Below are positions 8,275 through 16,280 of a stretch of 36,201 nt of DNA, piece after piece. Numbering within the stretch: position 1 is the stretch's first letter; each line of letters opens with the position of its first letter. The notes below the pieces were generated by a model. That model saw nothing but the letters and a program-made list of their open reading frames with translations. It ran no database searches and was not told the origin of the DNA. A program made the position numbers and the translations under genes. Source of the DNA: Escherichia coli (GTDB lineage Bacteria > Pseudomonadota > Gammaproteobacteria > Enterobacterales > Enterobacteriaceae); the NCBI RefSeq assembly GCF_011881725.1, contig NZ_JAATUR010000044.1, positions 1 through 36,201 of the forward strand, in the 5' to 3' direction.

Positions 8275-10317
8275 TCAGCCCTTAATGCCGTAATGCTCCA
8301 GCATCGCATCCAGTTGCGGTTCACGACCACGGAAGCGTTTGAACAGATCCATCGGCTCTTCCGAACCGCCACGGCTCAGGATGTTGTCGAGGAACGATTG
8401 CCCGGTTTCACGGTTGAAAATGCCTTCTTCCTCAAAGCGCGAGAAGGCATCCGCCGCCAGCACGTCGGCCCACAGGTAGCTGTAATAACCTGCCGCATAA
8501 CCACCAGCAAAAATGTGGCTGAAAGCGTGCGGGAAACGGCCCCAGGACGGAGACGGCACCACGGCAACCAGTTTCTTGATTTCTGCCAGGGTTTCGAGGA
8601 TTTTCGCCCCCTGATCCGGGCGGAACTCGGCATGCAGACGGAAATCGAACAGGCCGAACTCCAGCTGACGCAGAATAAACAGCGCCGCCTGGTAGTTCTT
8701 CGCCGCCAGCATTTTATCCAGCAGCTCTTTCGGCAGCGGTTCGCCGGTTTCGTAGTGACCAGAGATAAACGCCAGCGCCTCCGGCTCCCAGCACCAGTTT
8801 TCCATAAACTGGCTCGGCAGTTCGACCGCATCCCACGGCACCCCGCTGATACCGGAAACACCGGCGGTTTCAATGCGAGTCAGCATATGGTGCAGGCCGT
8901 GACCGAACTCGTGGAACAAGGTGATCACTTCGTCGTGGGTAAACAGCGCCGGTTTGCCATTCACCGGACGGTTGAAGTTACAGGTCAGATAAGCAACCGG
9001 TTTTTGTAGCGAACCGTCGGCTTTACGCATCTGGCCAACGCAATCATCCATCCACGCCCCGCCGCGCTTGTTCTCCCGGGCATACAGGTCGAGGTAGAAG
9101 CTACCGCGCAGTTCGTTGTTCTCGTCATACAGTTCGAAGAAACGTACATCCGGATGCCAGACATCAACATCTTTACGCTCTTTGGCGGTGATACCGTAAA
9201 TACGTTTCACTACTTCAAACAGGCCGTTAACCGCTTTGTTTTCCGGAAAGTACGGACGCAGCTGTTCGTCGCTGATGCTGTAAAGGTGCTGTTTCTGTTT
9301 TTCGCTGTAGTAAGCGATATCCCACGGCTGCAACTCATCGACGCCAAATTCCGCTTTCGCGAAAGCACGCAGTTGCGCCAGTTCTTTTTCACCTTGTGGA
9401 CGCGCGCGTTTTGCCAGATCGGTTAAGAAATCAAGCACCTGCTGCGGGTTTTCTGCCATTTTAGTGGCAAGGGATTTAAAGGCGTAGTTTTCAAAGCCCA
9501 GCAGTTGCGCCAGTTCGTGACGCAGAGCGAGGATCTCTTCCATCACCTTGCTGTTGTCCCACTTACCGGCGTTCGGGCCTTGATCGGAGGCGCGGGTGCT
9601 GTAAGCGCGATACATCTCTTCGCGCAGAGCCTGGTTGTCGCAGTAGGTCATTACCGGCAGGTAGCTTGGGATATCCAGCGTCAGCAGGTAGCCTTCCAGC
9701 TCTTTCGCTTCAGCCTGGGCTTTTGCCGCAGCCAGCGCGCTTTCTGGCATCCCCGCCAGCTCCGCTTCGTCGGTAACGAGTTTGGTCCAGCCCATCGTCG
9801 CGTCGAGGACGTTGTTGCTGTACTGGTTACCCAGTTCAGAAAGACGGGTGGCAATCTCTCCGTAGCGTTGTTGCTTCTCTTTCGGCAGGCCGATGCCAGA
9901 GAGTTCGAAATCACGCAGTGCGTTATCAACTGCTTTCTTCTGCGCCGTGTTCAGCGTGGCGTAATGATCGCCATCGCGCAGGTCGCGATACGCTTTATAC
10001 AGCCCTTCATGTTGCCCTACCCAGGTGCTGTATTCCGACAGCAGCGGCAGCGTTTGTTCGTAGGCTTCACGCAGTTCCGGGCTATTTTTCACCGAGTTCA
10101 GGTGGCTGACCGGGGAGAAAATTCGCCCCAACACATCGTCCACTTCCGCCAGCGGCTGGCAGAGATTTTCCCAGGTGTACGGTGCCCCCTGCGCTACTAC
10201 GCGCTCCACATTTTCGCGGCAGTCGTTCAGCGCCTTAGTCACGGCAGGAACCACATGTTCCGGGAGAATTTTAGAAAACGGAGGCAATTCAAAGGGAGTC
10301 AGTAACGGATTCGTCAT
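8275..10317 (-). CDS. prlC: Oligopeptidase A (PrlC, M3 zinc metallopeptidase)
   Basis: A 680-residue cytoplasmic metallopeptidase. The zinc motif HEFGH is at residues 469-473 within FHEFGHGLHH, and the third ligand region follows in ELPSQFMENWCWE. It degrades oligopeptides, including signal peptides, and was identified as a suppressor of signal-sequence defects (prlC). The frame is open 13 codons further upstream, but the ATG at 10317 (MTNPLLTPFELPPF) gives the established length. It is divergent from rlmJ and co-oriented with rsmJ seven bases downstream. In E. coli the operon is known to be heat-shock regulated; I did not identify the sigma-32 promoter with confidence. Confidence 0.96.
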   Translation of the reverse strand: MTNPLLTPFELPPFSKILPEHVVPAVTKALNDCRENVERVVAQGAPYTWENLCQPLAEVDDVLGRIFSPVSHLNSVKNSPELREAYEQTLPLLSEYSTWVGQHEGLYKAYRDLRDGDHYATLNTAQKKAVDNALRDFELSGIGLPKEKQQRYGEIATRLSELGNQYSNNVLDATMGWTKLVTDEAELAGMPESALAAAKAQAEAKELEGYLLTLDIPSYLPVMTYCDNQALREEMYRAYSTRASDQGPNAGKWDNSKVMEEILALRHELAQLLGFENYAFKSLATKMAENPQQVLDFLTDLAKRARPQGEKELAQLRAFAKAEFGVDELQPWDIAYYSEKQKQHLYSISDEQLRPYFPENKAVNGLFEVVKRIYGITAKERKDVDVWHPDVRFFELYDENNELRGSFYLDLYARENKRGGAWMDDCVGQMRKADGSLQKPVAYLTCNFNRPVNGKPALFTHDEVITLFHEFGHGLHHMLTRIETAGVSGISGVPWDAVELPSQFMENWCWEPEALAFISGHYETGEPLPKELLDKMLAAKNYQAALFILRQLEFGLFDFRLHAEFRPDQGAKILETLAEIKKLVAVVPSPSWGRFPHAFSHIFAGGYAAGYYSYLWADVLAADAFSRFEEEGIFNRETGQSFLDNILSRGGSEEPMDLFKRFRGREPQLDAMLEHYGIKG

Positions 10318-10519
10318 TAGCGCAGTCCTGGTTAAAGAGGTTAAGGAAGCGCTCAACAGGCGCTTTACATAATGTTTGTAGCATGGGGTTAAGTGTAGTG
10401 AATTTCAATGAGAAACGTTACGCTTTCGCGGCGGCGGCCTCTTTTCGGTATACTGTCCGGATATGCTTTTGTGCGCCCCGAATACGGGCCGACTTTTACT
10501 TACCGGAACACCTTTACCC

Positions 10520-11362
10520 ATGCTCAGTTATCGCCACAGCTTTCACGCTGGCAACCACGCCGACGTCCTTAAACATACCGTTCAGAGTCTGATCATTGAG
10601 TCACTGAAAGAGAAAGATAAGCCGTTTCTCTATCTCGACACCCACGCGGGCGCAGGACGTTATCAGTTAGGCAGCGAACATGCCGAGCGTACCGGCGAAT
10701 ATCTCGAAGGTATCGCCCGTATCTGGCAGCAGGACGATCTGCCCGCAGAACTGGAACCGTACATCAGCGTGGTGGAACACTTCAACCGTAGCGGGCAGTT
10801 GCGTTACTACCCGGGTTCGCCGCTGATTGCTCGTCAGCTTCTGCGCGAGCAGGACAGCCTGCAACTGACCGAACTGCACCCGAGCGATTACCCGTTACTG
10901 CGCTCAGAATTCCAGAAAGACAGCCGTGCGCGCGTAGAAAAAGCCGATGGTTTCCAGCAGCTTAAAGCCAAGTTGCCACCTGTTTCGCGCCGTGGGCTGA
11001 TCCTTATCGACCCGCCGTATGAAATGAAAACGGATTATCAGGCGGTGGTCAGCGGCATTAACGAGGGGTATAAACGTTTTGCCACAGGCGTCTATGCACT
11101 GTGGTATCCGGTGGTGCTGCGTCAGCAAATTAAGCGCATGATCCACGATCTGGAAGCGACCGGTATTCGCAAGATTATGCAAATTGAACTGGCAGTGCTG
11201 CCAGACAGCGATCGCCGTGGCATGACCGCTTCCGGTATGATTGTGATTAACCCGCCGTGGAAGCTGGAACAGCAGATGAATAACGTGCTGCCGTGGCTGC
11301 ACAGCAAGCTGGTTCCGGCAGGGACCGGGCACGCTACCGTCAGTTGGATCGTGCCGGAGTAA
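10520..11362 (+). CDS. rlmJ: 23S rRNA m6A2030 methyltransferase RlmJ
   Basis: A 280-residue SAM-dependent N6-adenine methyltransferase of the YhiR/RlmJ family. The catalytic DPPY motif is at residues 164-167 (LIDPPYEMKTDY). The N-terminal LSYRHSFHAGNHADVLKH block is the family signature. It methylates A2030 of 23S rRNA. The frame is open from 10463, but the ATG at 10520 gives the conserved start and standard length. It is divergent from prlC, with about 200 bp between. gor follows 71 bases downstream in the same orientation but has its own upstream region. Confidence 0.95.
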   Translation: MLSYRHSFHAGNHADVLKHTVQSLIIESLKEKDKPFLYLDTHAGAGRYQLGSEHAERTGEYLEGIARIWQQDDLPAELEPYISVVEHFNRSGQLRYYPGSPLIARQLLREQDSLQLTELHPSDYPLLRSEFQKDSRARVEKADGFQQLKAKLPPVSRRGLILIDPPYEMKTDYQAVVSGINEGYKRFATGVYALWYPVVLRQQIKRMIHDLEATGIRKIMQIELAVLPDSDRRGMTASGMIVINPPWKLEQQMNNVLPWLHSKLVPAGTGHATVSWIVPE

Positions 11363-11433
11363 TTGCAGCCATCGCTGGCACCTATTACGTCTCGCGCTAC
11401 AATCGCGGTAATCAACGATAAGGACACTCTGTC

Positions 11434-12786
11434 ATGACTAAACACTATGATTACATCGCCATCGGCGGCGGCAGCGGCGGTATCGCCTCCATTAACCGCG
11501 CGGCTATGTACGGCCAGAAATGCGCGCTGATTGAAGCCAAAGAGCTGGGCGGCACCTGCGTGAACGTCGGCTGCGTGCCGAAAAAAGTGATGTGGCACGC
11601 GGCGCAAATCCGTGAAGCGATCCACATGTACGGCCCGGATTATGGTTTCGATACCACCATCAACAAATTCAACTGGGACACGTTGATCGCCAGCCGCACC
11701 GCCTATATCGACCGTATTCATACCTCCTATGAAAACGTACTCGGTAAAAATAACGTTGATGTAATCAAAGGTTTTGCTCGCTTCGTTGATGCCAAAACGT
11801 TGGAAGTTAACGGCGAAACCATCACGGCCGATCATATTCTGATTGCCACCGGCGGTCGGCCGAGCCACCCGGATATTCCGGGCGTGGAATATGGCATTGA
11901 TTCCGATGGTTTCTTCGCCCTGCCTGCTCTGCCAGAGCGCGTGGCGGTTGTTGGTGCGGGTTACATCGCCGTGGAACTGGCGGGCGTGATTAACGGCCTG
12001 GGCGCGAAGACGCATCTGTTTGTGCGTAAACACGCGCCGCTGCGTAGCTTCGACCCGATGATCACTGAAACGCTGGTCGAAGTGATGAACGCCGAAGGCC
12101 CGCAACTGCATACCAACGCCATTCCGAAAGCGGTAGTGAAAAATGCCGATGGTAGCCTGACGCTGGAGCTGGAAGATGGTCGCAGTGAAACGGTGGATTG
12201 CCTGATTTGGGCAATTGGTCGTGAACCTGCCAATGACAACATCAACCTCGAAGCCGCTGGCGTTAAAACCAACGAAAAAGGTTATATCGTCGTCGATAAA
12301 TATCAAAACACCAACGTTGACGGTATTTACGCAGTGGGCGATAACACGGGGGCAGTGGAACTGACGCCGGTGGCGGTTGCAGCGGGTCGCCGTCTCTCTG
12401 AACGCCTGTTTAATAACAAGCCGGATGAGCATCTGGATTACAGCAACATTCCGACCGTGGTCTTCAGCCATCCGCCGATTGGTACTGTTGGGTTAACGGA
12501 ACCGCAGGCGCGTGAGCAGTACGGCGACGATCAGGTGAAAGTGTATAAATCCTCTTTCACTGCGATGTATACCGCCGTCACCACTCACCGCCAGCCGTGC
12601 CGCATGAAACTGGTCTGCGTTGGGCAGGAAGAGAAGATTGTCGGTATTCACGGCATCGGTTTTGGTATGGACGAGATGTTGCAGGGCTTCGCGGTCGCGC
12701 TGAAGATGGGCGCCACCAAGAAAGACTTCGACAATACCGTCGCCATTCACCCAACGGCGGCAGAAGAGTTCGTTACCATGCGTTAA
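11434..12786 (+). CDS. gor: Glutathione reductase
   Basis: A 450-residue flavoenzyme that reduces glutathione disulfide with NADPH in the cytosol. The FAD-binding GGGSGG is at residues 11-16. The redox-active disulfide GGTCVNVGC places Cys42 and Cys47. The NADPH-binding VVGAGYIAVELAG fold lies mid-protein, the second FAD motif is GIYAVGDN, and the C-terminal catalytic HPTAAEE is present. AAGGA lies upstream of the ATG. A possible -10 TACAAT at 11398-11403 is visible, and in E. coli gor is OxyR-influenced. A partly decayed copy of an internal 57-bp piece of this gene occurs downstream at 13303-13359. Confidence 0.97.
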   Translation: MTKHYDYIAIGGGSGGIASINRAAMYGQKCALIEAKELGGTCVNVGCVPKKVMWHAAQIREAIHMYGPDYGFDTTINKFNWDTLIASRTAYIDRIHTSYENVLGKNNVDVIKGFARFVDAKTLEVNGETITADHILIATGGRPSHPDIPGVEYGIDSDGFFALPALPERVAVVGAGYIAVELAGVINGLGAKTHLFVRKHAPLRSFDPMITETLVEVMNAEGPQLHTNAIPKAVVKNADGSLTLELEDGRSETVDCLIWAIGREPANDNINLEAAGVKTNEKGYIVVDKYQNTNVDGIYAVGDNTGAVELTPVAVAAGRRLSERLFNNKPDEHLDYSNIPTVVFSHPPIGTVGLTEPQAREQYGDDQVKVYKSSFTAMYTAVTTHRQPCRMKLVCVGQEEKIVGIHGIGFGMDEMLQGFAVALKMGATKKDFDNTVAIHPTAAEEFVTMR

Positions 12787-12792
12787 ATGTTA

Positions 12793-12823
12793 AAGGGCAA
12801 AGAGTGGTGTGCTCTTTGCCCTT
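12793..12823. terminator. Terminator hairpin between gor and dinQ
   Basis: A perfect 12-bp stem (AAGGGCAAAGAG with CTCTTTGCCCTT, seven-base loop) lies seven bases after the gor stop, between convergent gor and dinQ. T-tracts are short on both sides (plus AGTTACG, minus TAACATTT), so it could serve either. Confidence 0.65.
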
Positions 12824-12839
12824 AGTTACGTTTCCGCTA

Positions 12840-12923
12840 TCAGTTCAGAAGCTGAAGCAGAAAGCGGATCAGTTCCAGCAGCGCAATTAACGCCCCAAGA
12901 ACGATGATTGCTTTATCAATCAC
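12840..12923 (-). CDS. dinQ: DinQ, SOS-induced single-helix membrane toxin peptide
   Basis: A 27-residue peptide read from a GTG start (VIDKAIIVLGALIALLELIR then FLLQLLN), almost entirely one hydrophobic helix. It is identical in character to E. coli DinQ, which inserts in the inner membrane, depolarises it and modulates recombination and conjugation during the SOS response. The long 5' leader (about 180 nt) on the minus strand runs from a LexA-like site at 13117-13132. It contains the 32-nt element at 12999-13030, complementary to the agr-type antisense RNA encoded just upstream. This is the type I toxin-antitoxin layout known for dinQ/agrB. Confidence 0.88.
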   Translation of the reverse strand: MIDKAIIVLGALIALLELIRFLLQLLN

Positions 12924-12998
12924 CCGTTTTCTCCATGCGATGGAGTGAGAATGCATCCGCTTACTCATCCATTGCCTGTCACAGCGCATGTCTCATTG

Positions 12999-13030
12999 TT
13001 AGATGACGACTATCTCACTCCGGCCAGAGC
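12999..13030. repeat. agr repeat copy 1 (in the dinQ mRNA leader)
   Basis: This 32-nt element matches the copy at 13198-13229 at 29 of 32 positions (TTAGATGACGACTATCTCAC and onward). On the minus strand it is part of the dinQ leader. RNA from the other copy, transcribed on the plus strand, can therefore base-pair with it. Confidence 0.75.
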
Positions 13031-13116
13031 ATCAGTTAACGGCACCACCCGTACTTCTGACCAGGACTTTGAAAGCGTTTATCCGCATTGCCAGAGTGAA
13101 AATGTCTCAGAGCTAA

Positions 13117-13132
13117 CTGGATAATCATACAG
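13117..13132 (-). promoter_or_regulatory. LexA (SOS) box of dinQ
   Basis: Read on the minus strand this is CTGTATGATTATCCAG, one mismatch from the invariant CTGT-N8-ACAG arms. It lies at the expected dinQ promoter position, upstream of the leader. dinQ is a known LexA-regulated gene. Confidence 0.75.
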
Positions 13133-13196
13133 TACTTGCGGGTTATAAAACCAGCATGTCCTTGCAATAGTTTCAGTATGGTATTAGCATTGATGC

Positions 13197-13280
13197 GTTA
13201 GATGATGACTATCTCACTCCAGTCAGAGCCACCAACTCAGGGCTGGAAAGTAAAAAACCGACGCAAAGTCGGTTTTTTTA
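13197..13280 (+). ncRNA. agr-type antisense sRNA regulating dinQ (AgrA/AgrB family)
   Basis: A promoter-like TTGCAA (13162-13167) and TAGCAT (13185-13190), 17 bases apart, predict a start near 13197. A strong terminator (AAAAAACCGAC with GTCGGTTTTTT) ends near 13280, giving about 84 nt, the size I recall for AgrB. The 5' portion (13198-13229) is the second copy of the 32-nt repeat and is complementary to the dinQ leader. K-12 carries two tandem agr genes; I see only one here and cannot tell which of the two it descends from. The start is inferred. Confidence 0.65.
13198..13229. repeat. agr repeat copy 2 (5' part of the antisense sRNA)
   Basis: This partner of the repeat at 12999-13030 differs at three positions. 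All three changes are transitions, two of which (C to T on this strand) still allow G-U pairing with the dinQ leader. Confidence 0.75.
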
Positions 13281-13302
13281 CGTCCTGATTCGGACCAGAC
13301 TT

Positions 13303-13385
13303 AGTGCGGCGGTGCTCACGTGAAAGTAGATAAATCGTATTTCGCTGCGATATATACCGAAACCGAAAGCCCTCCTCCGCCAGCA
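13303..13385 (+). repeat. Degenerate copy of an internal gor segment
   Basis: Positions 13303-13359 align without gaps to gor 12518-12574, a constant offset of 785 bases, with about 46 of 57 identical. The best block is GTGAAAGT...ATAAATC...CTGCGAT...TATACCG. A further CCGCCAGC match follows after a four-base shift. It is not an open gene, and looks like the scar of an old partial duplication between gor and the ars operon. Confidence 0.65.
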
Positions 13386-13427
13386 GAATAAATATAAATC
13401 GCTAATTCTTGTAATTGTACGCCAGAT

Positions 13428-13610
13428 GATTTGGGACCGAAAATTACCCCAATTGGTAGCCTGGCAACGCTACTCTGGCTACACGTACTTTCGCAGAAGA
13501 ATATGACTATAAGCTGGGGATATTACTTCCGTACAGGGATTATCATGACCCTGCCTGTGCTGTTTGTGACGCTCGCTGCGCTGGCGCTACGTCTCTCTTT
13601 CACTTTGTAA
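13428..13610 (+). pseudogene. arsB: 3' remnant of arsB (arsenite efflux pump)
   Basis: The reading frame DLGPKITPIGSLATLLWLHV onward to ALALRLSFTL and a stop at 13608-13610 is the C-terminal 60 or so residues of the 429-residue ArsB membrane pump. The frame upstream diverges before codon DLGPK and meets a stop at 13395-13397. No arsB start or arsR is found anywhere in the window. The remnant sits 12 bases before arsC, exactly where arsB should end. It cannot encode a functional pump. A deletion whose left end lies near 13400-13427 explains it. Confidence 0.9.
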
Positions 13611-13622
13611 TGAGATACTGAT

Positions 13623-14048
13623 ATGAGCAACATTACCATTTATCACAACCCGGCCTGCGGCACGTCGCGTAATACGCTGGAGATGATCCGCAACAGCGGT
13701 ACAGAACCGACCATTATTTATTATCTGGAAACACCGCCAACGCGCGATGAACTGGTCAAACTTATTGCCGATATGGGGATTTCCGTACGCGCGCTGCTGC
13801 GTAAAAACGTCGAGCCGTATGAGGAACTGGGCCTTGCAGAAGATAAATTTACTGACGATCGGTTAATCGACTTTATGCTGCAATATCCCATCCTGATTAA
13901 TCGCCCGATTGTGGTGACGCCGCTGGGAACTCGCCTGTGCCGCCCTTCAGAAGTCGTGCTGGGAATTCTGCCAGATGCGCAACAAGGCGCGTTCACCAAG
14001 GAAGATGGTGAGAAAGTGGTTGATAAGACGGGTAAGCGCCTGAAATAA
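13623..14048 (+). CDS. arsC: Glutaredoxin-dependent arsenate reductase ArsC (orphan)
   Basis: A 141-residue cytosolic enzyme reducing arsenate to arsenite with glutathione and glutaredoxin. The catalytic Cys12 is in YHNPACGTSRNT. The arsenate-binding arginines are recognisable at ALLRKN (about residue 60), NRPIV (about 94) and TRLCRPSE (about 107). Length and sequence fit E. coli ArsC, so the gene looks intact. Its operon partners are lost: arsR is absent and arsB is only a 3' stub. The normal ars promoter is therefore missing. Expression would need read-through or a new promoter, and the arsenite formed has no dedicated pump in this window. Confidence 0.93.
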   Translation: MSNITIYHNPACGTSRNTLEMIRNSGTEPTIIYYLETPPTRDELVKLIADMGISVRALLRKNVEPYEELGLAEDKFTDDRLIDFMLQYPILINRPIVVTPLGTRLCRPSEVVLGILPDAQQGAFTKEDGEKVVDKTGKRLK

Positions 14049-14057
14049 AGCGGCGAT

Positions 14058-14531
14058 ATGCCCCTAAAATTTAAAACAGAAAGAAACGAGCAGAAAATAT
14101 CGATATGCTGTCCACCTACAAATTCTCCAATAAACGTAGCAATAAAAGATGCATTACAGCAGTTTAAAGACGTACTGCCATATCTTTTGTTAGGTGTTTT
14201 AATAGGTTCTTTTATTTATGGTTTTATCCCTTCAGAATGGATTGTCGCTTATGCAGGAGCAGATAATCCCTTTGCCATTCCACTGAGTGCAATTGTCGGT
14301 ATTCCGCTGTATATCCGGGCTGAGGCAGTGATACCGCTTGCATCAGTTCTGATGACGAAAGGAATGGGACTGGGGGCATTAATGGCATTAATCATTGGGA
14401 GTGCCGGAGCAAGTCTGACAGAAGTCATATTGCTGAAATCAATGTTCAGAACACCGATGATAATTGCATTTCTGACAGTTATTTTAGGTATGGCTATCTT
14501 GATGGGCTATTTGACTCAGATGCTATTTTAA
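14058..14531 (+). CDS. C-terminal half of a DUF318/ArsP-like permease (truncated)
   Basis: A 157-residue ORF ten bases after arsC. From about residue 28 it reads as the second half of a predicted permease of the UPF0718/DUF318 (YraQ, ArsP-like) family. The features are VLPYLLLGVLIGSFIYGFIP, GADNPFAIPLSAIVGIPLYI and a G-AGAS helix end. Three or four membrane helices remain, whereas full proteins are about 320-350 residues with two homologous halves. The first 27 residues (containing Cys-Cys) look like the inter-half loop or a junction artefact. No good Shine-Dalgarno precedes the ATG. Codon choice is more AT-rich than in gor or arsC, suggesting foreign origin. It may be a decaying gene; function is unproven, and metal or arsenical transport is only suggested by family and position. 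Confidence 0.6.
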   Translation: MPLKFKTERNEQKISICCPPTNSPINVAIKDALQQFKDVLPYLLLGVLIGSFIYGFIPSEWIVAYAGADNPFAIPLSAIVGIPLYIRAEAVIPLASVLMTKGMGLGALMALIIGSAGASLTEVILLKSMFRTPMIIAFLTVILGMAILMGYLTQMLF

Positions 14532-14971
14532 AAGATTTCAGTATCGAACAATAAAGAGAATTTTTAGCGCCATATCCTTCTAAGTTGAAAATCATAGATT
14601 GGATATCCCTTACAAATCACAAATTATTTAATTAATGCATTGAAGAATTATAGGGTGAGCACCGAACTGCCGAACAGCAAAATGATTCGTTTGTCAAATT
14701 ATTACGAAAATCAATTAGCATAATATTAAAAGTTATCGGCTTATAGACATTAAATAAAAACAGATTGTTTGTAATACTAAAACAAAGCGCTAATATTATG
14801 GAGCATCACAAAATCATGTCACGCGCAAAAATTATCTGAATTGAATTCAATACAAGAGATATAAACATCAGACAGGTTTACGTTACTATCAGGCATATCA
14901 CATCAGAATCAGATGAAAACTATAAAGAAATATCTATTATGGTTTTAATATTTATTGATAAGGATAGTAAC
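14532..14971 (+). other. AT-rich slp upstream region
   Basis: This 440-bp stretch has no convincing ORF. It is strongly AT-rich, as expected for an H-NS-silenced, GadE/EvgA-controlled acid island promoter. I could not place a confident GAD box or promoter. It marks the left boundary of the acid fitness island in this strain. Confidence 0.5.
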
Positions 14972-15538
14972 ATGAAAATGACAAAAGGTGCGCTCATCCT
15001 CAGCATTTCATTTTTGCTTGCAGCATGTAGTTCAATTCCACAAAATATCAAAGGCAATAACCAGCCTGATATTCAAAAAAGTTTCGTGGCGGTTCATAAC
15101 CAGCCAGGGCTATATGTTGGTCAACAGGCCCGCTTTGGCGGGAAGGTTATCAACGTTATCAATGGCAAAACAGATACGTTGCTAGAAATCGCCGTATTGC
15201 CGTTGGATAGTTATGCTAAACCTGATATCGAAGCCAACTATCAGGGTCGACTGCTCGCCAGACAAAGCGGTTTCCTTGATCCGGTAAACTATCGTAATCA
15301 CTTTGTCACCATCCTCGGTACGATTCAGGGCGAACAACCCGGCTTTATCAATAAAGTCCCGTATAACTTCCTGGAAGTGAATATGCAGGGTATCCAGGTG
15401 TGGCATTTGAGAGAAGTCGTTAACACCACCTATAATCTGTGGGATTATGGCTATGGTGCATTCTGGCCTGAACCTGGCTGGGGCGCACCTTACTACACCA
15501 ATGCGGTGAGTCAGGTAACACCAGAACTGGTCAAATAA
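14972..15538 (+). CDS. slp: Starvation-inducible outer membrane lipoprotein Slp
   Basis: A 188-residue lipoprotein. The signal peptide ends in a lipobox LAAC with acylated Cys19 (SFLLAACSS), followed by a soluble domain typical of the Slp/YeaY family. It is induced by carbon starvation, stationary phase and acid, and protects against metabolic acids at low pH. The frame is open from 14939, but the ATG at 14972 has AAGGA eight bases upstream and gives the conserved N-terminus. dctR follows 155 bases later, after a hairpin. Both belong to the acid fitness island regulon. Confidence 0.95.
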   Translation: MKMTKGALILSISFLLAACSSIPQNIKGNNQPDIQKSFVAVHNQPGLYVGQQARFGGKVINVINGKTDTLLEIAVLPLDSYAKPDIEANYQGRLLARQSGFLDPVNYRNHFVTILGTIQGEQPGFINKVPYNFLEVNMQGIQVWHLREVVNTTYNLWDYGYGAFWPEPGWGAPYYTNAVSQVTPELVK

Positions 15539-15549
15539 CACTATCGAAA

Positions 15550-15578
15550 GATGCAGATGCTTTCCTGGCATCTGCATC
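15550..15578 (+). terminator. Hairpin between slp and dctR
   Basis: A perfect 11-bp stem (GATGCAGATGC with GCATCTGCATC, seven-base loop) starts 11 bases after the slp stop but has no U-tract. It is probably an attenuator or 3' end stabiliser allowing partial read-through into dctR. Confidence 0.55.
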
Positions 15579-15693
15579 CTGAATAACATCAAATAATTAC
15601 ATAGTGAGCCAATTAATATAATTATAAGCCCTGTCCTGTTACTTACCTTTGGCAAACTGATTATAAAGTTAATGTCCGCATCAGGAGTCGGTT

Positions 15694-16224
15694 ATGTTTC
15701 TTATAATTACCAGGGATATGATGTTCTTCACCGCGATGAAAAACATTCTGAGCAAAGGTAATATCGTTCATATACAGAACGAAGAAGAGATCGACATAAT
15801 GTTGCATCAGAATACTTTCGTTATTATTGATACATTAATGAATAATATTTTTCATTCTAATTTACTTACCAAAATAGAACGATTAAAACCTGTCCATGTC
15901 GTTATTTTTTCACCTTTTAATATTAAACGTTGCCTGGGAAAAGTACCGGTGACCTTTGTTCCGCGAACTATCACCATTATCGACTTTGTTGCTCTTATCA
16001 ATGGCAGTTACTGCTCTGTGCCAGAAGCGGATGTGTCACTTTCGCGCAAGCAGCATCAGGTACTGAGTTGCATTGCGAAACAAATGACGACGGAAGATAT
16101 TTTGAATAAGTTAAAAATTTCGCTAAAAACGTTCTACTGCCATAAACACAATATCATGATGATCCTCAATCTTAAGCGGATCAATGAATTGGTACGCCAT
16201 CAGCATATTGATTATCTGGTGTGA
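15694..16224 (+). CDS. dctR: LuxR-family regulator DctR (YhiF)
   Basis: A 176-residue protein with a degenerate receiver-like N-terminal half and a C-terminal LuxR-type helix-turn-helix. The latter starts LSRKQHQVLSCIAKQMTTED and continues through LKTFYCHKHNIMMILNL (about residues 112-165). It matches E. coli DctR, a paralogue of GadE implicated in dicarboxylate transport regulation and protection from acid metabolites, usually co-induced with slp. AGGAG lies six bases before the ATG. In K-12 the next gene is yhiD; here the chu locus follows, with chuS convergent 56 bases away and no clear terminator between. Confidence 0.93.
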   Translation: MFLIITRDMMFFTAMKNILSKGNIVHIQNEEEIDIMLHQNTFVIIDTLMNNIFHSNLLTKIERLKPVHVVIFSPFNIKRCLGKVPVTFVPRTITIIDFVALINGSYCSVPEADVSLSRKQHQVLSCIAKQMTTEDILNKLKISLKTFYCHKHNIMMILNLKRINELVRHQHIDYLV

Positions 16225-16280
16225 TCTATTGATCAATATAAAGAGGCCCAGCGACAGCCAGACCTCCCGTTAATTATACG

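Noticed and set aside
9505..10305. 266-codon open frame antisense to prlC
   Set aside because: Mirror frame of the conserved prlC coding sequence, without a ribosome binding site or known motifs.
11122..12471. 449-codon open frame antisense to gor
   Set aside because: Long shadow of a GC-rich, codon-biased gene. It has no recognisable domain, and the plus-strand gor is complete.
13623..14048. arsC as a pseudogene because its operon is broken
   Set aside because: The coding sequence has full length, and the catalytic Cys and arginine motifs are intact, so only its expression is in doubt.
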